Below, in pieces: positions 57,800 to 64,000 of a DNA stretch of 64,000 nt. Position 1 is the stretch's first letter; each line of letters begins with the position of its first letter. The stretch is taken from the NCBI GenBank assembly GCA_001692895.1, contig KV748186.1:1913785-1977784 (forward strand), in the 5' to 3' direction. The position numbers and the translations under genes are program-made. The stretch is from Cenococcum geophilum 1.58 (lineage: Eukaryota > Ascomycota > Dothideomycetes > Gloniales > Gloniaceae). Below the pieces are notes generated by a model, which searched no databases, was not told the DNA's origin, and saw only the letters and a list, made by a program, of their open reading frames with translations.

Positions 57800-59400
57800 G
57801 TTCCGCATTCTCCTTTAACAATAGATACTCGGCAAACATCTTCTATAGCATTATACTAGATACTAGAGCCGTAGGAGTATCTATAGTAGGAGAGCCTTAA
57901 GTTTAAGCTCTTTAGCAGCTTAATAGCTCTATTTAGATTAACCAATTAACAGCAGGCTAATATACAATTCGCTTTAGTAAGGGTACTATAATCTCTCTTA
58001 GCATAATTAAGGTCTAAACCCCGTTAGAATATATTACTTTCTATATTATCCCTATAAATATCCTATTCCTATTCTACATCCAAAATATAGATAAATTAGG
58101 TATTAAGCTTAATAACCTTAAGAATATACTTGTCTAGGGAGATAATCGGGTGCCCGTTATACGCAAGTAGGGTTACCCTTAGTTGCTCCTTTAACAGCTA
58201 AAAAGAAGCGTTACTTAAAGCCACCTAACTAAGTTAGAGTTACGTTAACTACACCGTTGTTTTAGCCACCCATCTATTCACTAATTACTTAGGGTCCTTT
58301 AGCGAGCAGGTTATAAAGTTAAAATTAAGGTAATTAAACATCTTATAAAGTACTGCTACCACTGCTAAATAAACTAGAAGTCCCCTAGCCGATTTAAGTT
58401 TACTCTTAAAGACGACTACAACTTTAACTTCTATATTATTATAGATGTTATATATCTTAGCGGCAAGCCAGTACTCTAAGTTATTAACTTCTTAACCTCC
58501 TTCTAAGCCGCACGCTTTTTAAAAAATATATTAGCTAGAAACGCATAGGATACTCTTTAATTATACTAGATTAATATCTACCTAGGACCCCCTAATTAAA
58601 TTGTTTATAACATAAAAAAGAACTTCTTATTTACAGAGTTTTAATAATAGGTAAAGGTAATAACAATTAAGGTTAAGGAAGTCCCCATTAAGGCATATAA
58701 TAGTATTAGAAAAGTAGAATAATATTATACGCTATTACACCGCGTATATAAGATCATTTCTTTAGAACTAAAGGGTGCTAGCGAAGAGCTTATCCTATAG
58801 ATGGCTGTTAAGGCTATTAATAATACCGCTAGCCTAGATGGGCTTATACCTACGTTACTAGTCTTTAGCGCCTACCCTTAAATAACTAATAATTCTCTAC
58901 TATCTCCCTCTATTGCGTAATAAGCTAAGGCTATTTACAAGGCAATAAAGGAGGTGCAATATCTCTACGCTACGCGCTAGGTTAACAACGCACTAGGAAT
59001 AAGAAATGGCTTAAACACCTTAACTACGCTTAATCTGCCACTCTAATCGGAGGTACGCGTATAGCGTAAAAAGGGAGGATAGTTAGGCCTATATAAACTT
59101 ATTGCAATTAATAGTTAAACTTATACTCTTTAGATGCCCTATAGACCCACTTAATTCCACTTAACTATTATTAAGCCCTACTATAGGGATAATAGCTCTA
59201 AGCCTTTATAGGATACCCTAGAGGATACCTTAGAGGAGAACTACGATTAACGTACTCTAAAAGGCGAAGGCAATTCTAATATAATTATAGTAGACGTACC
59301 ACAACTATAATGCGGTAGAGGTCGCCTAAAGGGATTATAAAATTGCTAATATCTTGTTAATTTCGAAGAGTAATTTATTACTACTATTAAGAATAGAGAT
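57800..59400 (+). pseudogene. pol: Copia-D protease and integrase, decayed
   Basis: The protease active site appears as SIILDTRAVGVSIVGEP at about 57849-57900 (Asp-Thr-Gly-Ala with Gly changed to Arg). IRFSKGTIISLSTIKV and IPFLFYIQNIDKLGIKLNN near 57970-58120 are the rest of the Copia protease and pre-integrase region. Integrase spans about 58180-59100 with many stops. A Ser/Pro-rich linker with DTLEDTLEEN-like sequence (about 59210-59245) leads to RT. Confidence 0.65.
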
Positions 59401-60965
59401 AAACTATTAATAGCCTTTATAACAGCTAAAGAGAAGGCTAACTTTAAACTTGTAAAATAGCTCTAAAAGGAAGGCCGTATTATAACTTTAGGAGCTCCTT
59501 TCTAAGCATCTAATAAGTAGGAGATTAACGGTCTTATTATAAGAGGAGTCTTTAAATTTAAGAAATATAACCCTACTAAGTTCGATAGAGTCCGCATATT
59601 TAAGTTAAGAATAGTTAATAAGATTAAAGGCAAAGCTACTAATACCCTATTTAAGAAGTTAAGGCTAGTTATTTAAGGTTATAANNATAACGGNAAGGAA
59701 GTAATNCTTATNTAATNNCCTATAATTTAANNAGCTAGTTAACGAGTTATTATTACGCTAGCTCCCTCCTTAATAAAGAATAGGATAGCGGTTTACCTAT
59801 AAGATATTACTTAGGCCTACACCCAATCAGAGACGTGCCTTTAGTGCTTAATACTAGCATACCTTCCAGAGTAAATTCGCTACTAATATCCTAAGGATAC
59901 AATTATGGTTATACTTAAGCTATTATATAGAATCGCAAAGGTAGGAACTTATTAGTGGGCTACCTATAATAAGCACTATAAGGAGAAGCTTTTAATAACT
60001 ACTTCTATATTTAATCCCTGCTTCCTTATTATAACTACGGGAACTCTATTTAGAATTATTAGTATATAAACAGACGATATAATTATCTTAGGAGATAACT
60101 AATTCTTAGCTCTTAAAGAAGATAAGCTAGTAAAGGCAAATCTTATAGTAAAGCTAAAGGAAAGACTTAACTTAGTAATACTATTACTCTTTAATAGATG
60201 TATCCTCTCCCTAAATAAGGGCTCCATTGCTCTACGCCAAAAGGGTTAAGGTAAGAAAATCGACGTTGTTAACGTTAATTTTCTAAAGTAAGGATATATA
60301 GAGTAACGCGCTTATGGAGCTTATATGGCTTCTATCTATTAACCTAAGGCTTCCTTTAATCTCTCTATTACCGCTTAATACTAGGAACTAACTAAGGATA
60401 ACGTTCTTACCCTAAATAAGCGTCTTTTCTGGCAAATAAACCATCTCGATAGGGGACTACTCTATATACCTATTAACCTTCCTACTGCTAAGCTCTTTAT
60501 ATTTATTAATAGATCGTTTATAAATAATAAAGATTTTAGCTCCTAGCTAGGATATAAAATTATTATCGCAAATAAATCTACCGGAGAGAATAACTTTATA
60601 ATCTATAGTAACCTTATCTATTAGAGCTTAACTAAGAGTAAGTGCGTTACTTAAAGCGTTCTAGTATTAAAAATATATAAAATAGTCGGCGGAGTTAATA
60701 TAGCAATTACAATTAGAACTACCCTTAAGATAATTATAAACCGGCTTAAACTTCCCGCTATCCCTATAATCGTATATACCGACTTATATTCCCTCTATAA
60801 GTATTTAATTAAGCTTAGTACTACAAAGGAGAAGCGTCTTATAATTAATATTATGGCACTTCAGCAGTCCTATAAGCATTAAGAACTCTTTAAGATCTAA
60901 TAGATTAATGGCCAAGATAACCTAGTAAATGCAATAATAAAGGCAAACCCAAATAAGGTACTAGA
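59401..60965 (+). pseudogene. pol: Copia-D reverse transcriptase and RNase H, decayed
   Basis: RT motifs: TNTLFKKLRLVIQGYN near 59640-59690; NRIAVYLQDITQAYTQS near 59780-59830; LKLLYRIAKVGTYQW near 59915-59960; TDDIIILGDN at 60074-60103, with both catalytic Asp of the DD pair present. RNase H: LFIFINRSF near 60490-60520, EQSLTKSK-type sequence and VYTDLYSLYKYLI near 60774-60812 (YTD-x-x-S motif). Undetermined bases at 59685-59730. The frame has repeated TAA/TAG. Confidence 0.78.
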
Positions 60966-61029
60966 GACGTTTGTTAATATAAATACTCTATATATACAAG
61001 TTAAAGGTTAGGTTAAAAGGGAAATTTAG

Positions 61030-61230
61030 AGAAGTTAAGATTTTATAGAACTTTAACCGCCGGTTAAAGTTATTTAATTAGTTAGATCCTTGCCAAGAGC
61101 GCCATACCTAATCAATTTAGGTGGCGGTATAGACTTCTACTAACTAATTAGGATTTTCTATGCCCGGCATAGAAAATCGCCATTAGCTTACTTACTACTA
61201 GCGTTTTAGCGGCCCGCCCGTCTTCGCGTT
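61030..61230 (+). repeat. Double-palindrome module, copy D
   Basis: Palindrome 1 aactttaaccgccggttaaa, continuing gtt (61049-61071) is a perfect palindrome apart from the centre. Palindrome 2 gattttctatgcccggcata, continuing gaaaatc (61152-61178) is perfect around its centre. Between them is ggtggcggtatagacttcta (61122-61141). Same arrangement as copies B and C. Confidence 0.88.
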
Positions 61231-61257
61231 ATCTACCAAATTCTGCTAACTGCCGCA

Positions 61258-61337
61258 TTATTATATATCGTCTGGTTTTATTGCATATTGTTTAGTTTTG
61301 TTATATATTATCTGGTATTATTATATACTATCTATTT
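61258..61337 (+). repeat. 20-bp minisatellite, four units
   Basis: Four 20-base units starting ttattatatatcgtctggtt at 61258, 61278, 61298 and 61318, between the palindrome module and the 3' LTR of Copia-D. Confidence 0.75.
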
Positions 61338-61378
61338 GTATATATATATATAGCAACTATAAAAAGAAGAGTTGCCAG

Positions 61379-61564
61379 TGTTAGGAATAAGGTAAGTTGC
61401 CGTTGTATAAAGCATATTGCCGTCACGTATTAACATGGCCCTAGCGTAGTAAAGAACCTTAAGTTCCTCACCCCTTTCCTCATTCCTATTAAAAAGAATT
61501 AACCAACATCACTGTAACCCTACTTAAGTAGTCGTTATTAGTGAGTTACTCTGTATTTCCAACA
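61379..61564 (+). repeat. 3' LTR of Copia-D
   Basis: 186 bases matching 55304-55489, preceded by the purine run aaaaagaagag at 61360-61370 and followed by aatat. Confidence 0.92.
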
Positions 61565-61569
61565 AATAT

Positions 61570-63430
61570 AGCGCTAAATTTATTGGGCCGAATACCTTTT
61601 ATAATTTAACTTTAAGATTACGTATTAACCTAGTAAACTTAATTAAAAGCCTAACTTATTAATATAATAATTATAGGACTTACCTATAAACGCCTCTAAC
61701 AAACAGATTATAAATTAATTATAAATTCTACTGCCCCCTAAACGCTTTAAAAAACTACGCCCTATATTCCTAAATATAGAGCTTAATAGGAATAAATTGG
61801 AAATTGATAAGTAGGATATAGAAATTAATAAATTAATAAAGTATAAATATAAAAACGACCTTTAGATAGTAGATATAATAAAAGCGATTTAAATAGGGAA
61901 ACAGCAATATAAGGATATTACACTCGCTAAATGCGAAATCCGTAATAATCGGTTATACTATTAATAGAAGATAGTAGGCCTAAATTCCGAACCCTTACAA
62001 CTTAAGATACTTAAATTTATACACGATTCCCCTATAGTAGGGCATCCTAGCTATATAAAGACCTATAAGATTATCTAATAAGTATATTACTAGCCTATAA
62101 TGCACAACTATATATAAAAATACGTTTAAGTATATAGAATGTGCGTATATGGGAAGACCTTTTATATAAAGAAGTAAGGAGTACTTTAACTGTTGCTAAT
62201 TCTAATGTAAAGATAGCGAGATATTTTAATTAACTTTATAGTTAACCTACCTAATAGTAATAGGTTTACAAATATTATAGTAGTTATTAACCGTCTTATA
62301 AAAATGCAATATATAATTCCTATAGACTTAATTAATACAATATTAGTAGCCGAATGTTTTATTAAGTATATCTTTAAGCTATATAGACTTTCTAATTTAA
62401 TAATATCTAACCGCGGAAGCCAGTTCGTTTTAGACTTTTAGTAAGCCCTATATAAACAATTAAGTATATAAATATAACTCTTAACTATATTTTATCTAAA
62501 GATAGATAGTTAAACTAAAATTGCGAACGTAATTATAGAATAATACCTATAAATATACTGCTCCTACCTATAAGACGACTGGGAAAAATGGCTACTATTA
62601 GCTAAGTTTACTACAAATAATACAAGAAACGAATTAATAGGTATAATGCCGTTCTATATAACCTACAGATAAGACCCTTGGCTTAGATTTAAACTATAAC
62701 CCAAAATTAATATAACAGGACCCATAATTAAGAGGATTTAACTAATTAACGCGTATAACTTCGCCGATTAAATAAAGCAGTTAACGAAACTATTACAAAG
62801 TAAATTAGCATACGCTTAAATAGTATAGGAATAGCATATAAATAAAGAACAAACTCCCGCGTGGGACTTTAAGAAAGGTAATATAGTTTACCTAAATATA
62901 TAAAACCTAAAGACTTAATAACCCTTAAAGAAACTAGACTGGAAGTTTATGGGCCTGTACTAAGTTAAGAAGAAACTAAGCCTATATACTTATAAACTTA
63001 AACTACTAATTAAAATAAAAATATATCTAACGTTTTATGTAAACTTACTGTAACCCTTAAAAGGTAAACCTATAACTCGCGAAGTACTACTACTACCTTC
63101 CGTAATTGTTAATAACGGCAACGGTTTTTACTTTATTAACTTAATTAATAATATACAATAGAAGACATAATCTAAATAATTTAAACTTCTTATTAAATGG
63201 GAAGGATATAAAACATAAACTTAGGAAGCCTATAACTAGATTAAAACCAATACGCCTTCCTTAGTAAAAGAATTCTACAAGGACTATTCTTCGCGGCCTA
63301 CTTTAGCTAGATAGATATAATACGGAAGCAAATAATTACTACTTAACACGAATATATAAAACACGATAGCAGAAAGCTTAAAATTAAAAAAGACTTAAAA
63401 TATATTATAACGTTTATAATACGATTACGT
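61570..63430 (+). pseudogene. pol: Gypsy-E RNase H end, integrase and chromodomain
   Basis: The frame picks up with YWAEYLL.FNFKITY at about 61585-61625, the usual block after RNase H. Integrase shows IVGHPSYIKTYK near 62035-62070 (zinc-binding region), INFIVNLPNSNRFTNIIVVI near 62228-62290 (first Asp as Asn), IISNRGSQFVLDF near 62405-62440 (second Asp as Asn) and LKIDSQTKIANVII near 62495-62540 (Lys at the Glu position, a G-to-A change). KKLDWKFMGLYQVKKKL near 62930-62980 is the GPY-type block. The chromodomain is LLIKWEGYKT.TQEAYNQIK near 63190-63250. Confidence 0.8.
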
Positions 63431-63640
63431 AACATATAAGATGTTAAGGAACTTTAACCGCCAGTTAAAGTTATCTAATTAGTTAGATTTGCCTTGCTAA
63501 GACCTACTATAAAGATATTAGTTCTACTTACCGCCTTAACTAAGCCAATAGTAATTTTCTATCCCGGGAATAGAAAATCCTAATTAGTCCATTTAACGAT
63601 AAAATCGGCAAAACTCTATACCGCTACCTAACGCAAAAAT
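63430..63640 (+). repeat. Double-palindrome module, copy E
   Basis: Palindrome 1 aactttaaccgccagttaaa, continuing gtt, at 63450-63472, then tatctaattagttagatttg. Palindrome 2 attttctatcccgggaatag, continuing aaaat, at 63554-63578, here with gccaatagta on its left and cctaattagtcc on its right, the reverse of copies B, C and D. The aaactctataccgctacc at 63614-63631 is the complement of the ggtggcggtatggag seen before palindrome 2 in copy C. Confidence 0.87.
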
Positions 63641-63697
63641 ATAACACGTAATAAGTTATAAGTCTTAGCTAAAATTAAATTATTTAGACCTTTGGCT

Positions 63698-63711
63698 AAA
63701 AGGGGGGGTAC
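63698..63711 (+). other. Polypurine tract of Gypsy-E
   Basis: aaaagggggggtac directly before the 3' LTR. Confidence 0.8.
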
Positions 63712-64000
63712 TATAACGGGACTAGCTCAGTTATAGTAGGAATGTCTTAGTGAAACACTCGATAAATAAATTCTAACGCTTTAACCAAAATCTGCCAAAT
63801 CAATTAAATTACTAAAGTCCGTCAAAGACCGCGTGCGTATATAGACACATATCGACCACCAAGCCCCTAACTATTTAATTATATAATTCTCTTGTTATTC
63901 CCTTCTCTTCTTTACGCAACGTCTTGTTCTTAGCGAGAGCTATATACCCTTAGATTTAGATAGAATTTATATCATTCCTTTAAATCTTCCCCGAAGTCTC
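63712..64000 (+). repeat. 3' LTR of Gypsy-E, cut by window end
   Basis: 289 bases matching 31812 onward; the rest lies outside the window. Confidence 0.88.

Larger units (their letters stand above)
55304..61564 (+). mobile_element. Complete Copia retrotransposon (Copia-D)
   Basis: LTRs of 186 bases at 55304-55489 and 61379-61564 and target duplication aatat at 55299-55303 and 61565-61569 define a 6261-bp plus-strand element. Internal order: leader with 91-bp repeats, gag with zinc knuckle, protease, integrase, RT, RNase H, double-palindrome module, short minisatellite. Internally it is a close relative of Copia-B. Confidence 0.93.
31812..64000 (+). mobile_element. Gypsy chromovirus (Gypsy-E), carrying three insertions; 3' end outside window
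   Basis: The 5' LTR begins at 31812 (tataacaggactagcccag) and the 3' LTR at 63712 (tataacgggactagctcag); the latter runs off the window. The element's own sequence is 31812-34608, 48830-48858, 54600-55303 and 61570-64000. Removing Gypsy-F, the LINE and Copia-D with one copy of each duplication restores a continuous RT-RNase H-integrase order. It lies in Copia-H; the 5 bases before it are ttcct, so a right-hand ttcct beyond 64000 is predicted. Confidence 0.9.

Overview
This window looks like one AT-rich, transposon-filled block from a filamentous ascomycete (Pezizomycotina-type) genome. It carries strong marks of repeat-induced point mutation (RIP). TpA is everywhere and CpA/TpG are scarce: in the 60 bases from 32401 I count 13 TpA, 2 CpA and 1 TpG. 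Reading frames of recognisable transposon proteins are broken almost only by TAA and TAG, in positions where the protein family expects Gln or Trp. I see no intact host gene, tRNA, rRNA or CRISPR array. The exact species cannot be named from this sequence.

Left part (1-10.7 kb). Three tandem-repeat arrays lie at 488-595, 773-907 and 1063-1394. They are followed by a dead 3'-5' exonuclease-like gene (1821-3479, +). An unrecognised decayed minus-strand frame is split by a complete 3.4-kb LTR element that has only gag (4106-7502, target duplication acact). Another unrecognised decayed frame lies at 8690-9250. A cluster of hairpins and long palindromes lies at 9743-10360.

Middle (10.4-22.4 kb). 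This is a very AT-rich stretch with decayed frames and a degenerate palindromic motif scattered every few hundred bases. It is flanked by GC-richer blocks that are inverted copies of each other. A complete minus-strand Copia element (15711-21808, TSD ggtac) sits inside it.

Right part (22.4-64 kb). This is a Russian-doll nest that can be untangled base by base from LTR pairs and target-site duplications. A Copia element (Copia-H, about 22.4-31.8 kb) was hit by Gypsy-C (23119-30037, TSD atatt) and then by Gypsy-E (31812 to beyond the window). Gypsy-E was hit by Gypsy-F (34609-48824, minus, TSD atacg), by a Tad1/I-like LINE (48859-54588, TSD atatttgttac) and by Copia-D (55304-61564, TSD aatat). 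Gypsy-F was hit by Gypsy-G (38338-46372, minus, TSD gcgac). All four Gypsy elements end in chromodomain-like sequence, so they are chromoviruses, a class thought to target heterochromatin.

The most unusual observation is a module of about 200 bp with two strong palindromes (core of the first: aactttaaccgccggttaaagtt-like). It occurs near the 3' end of five elements of three different kinds: two Copia, two Gypsy and the gag-only element. Its inner segment lies in opposite orientations in different copies. I do not recognise it from known retrotransposon biology.
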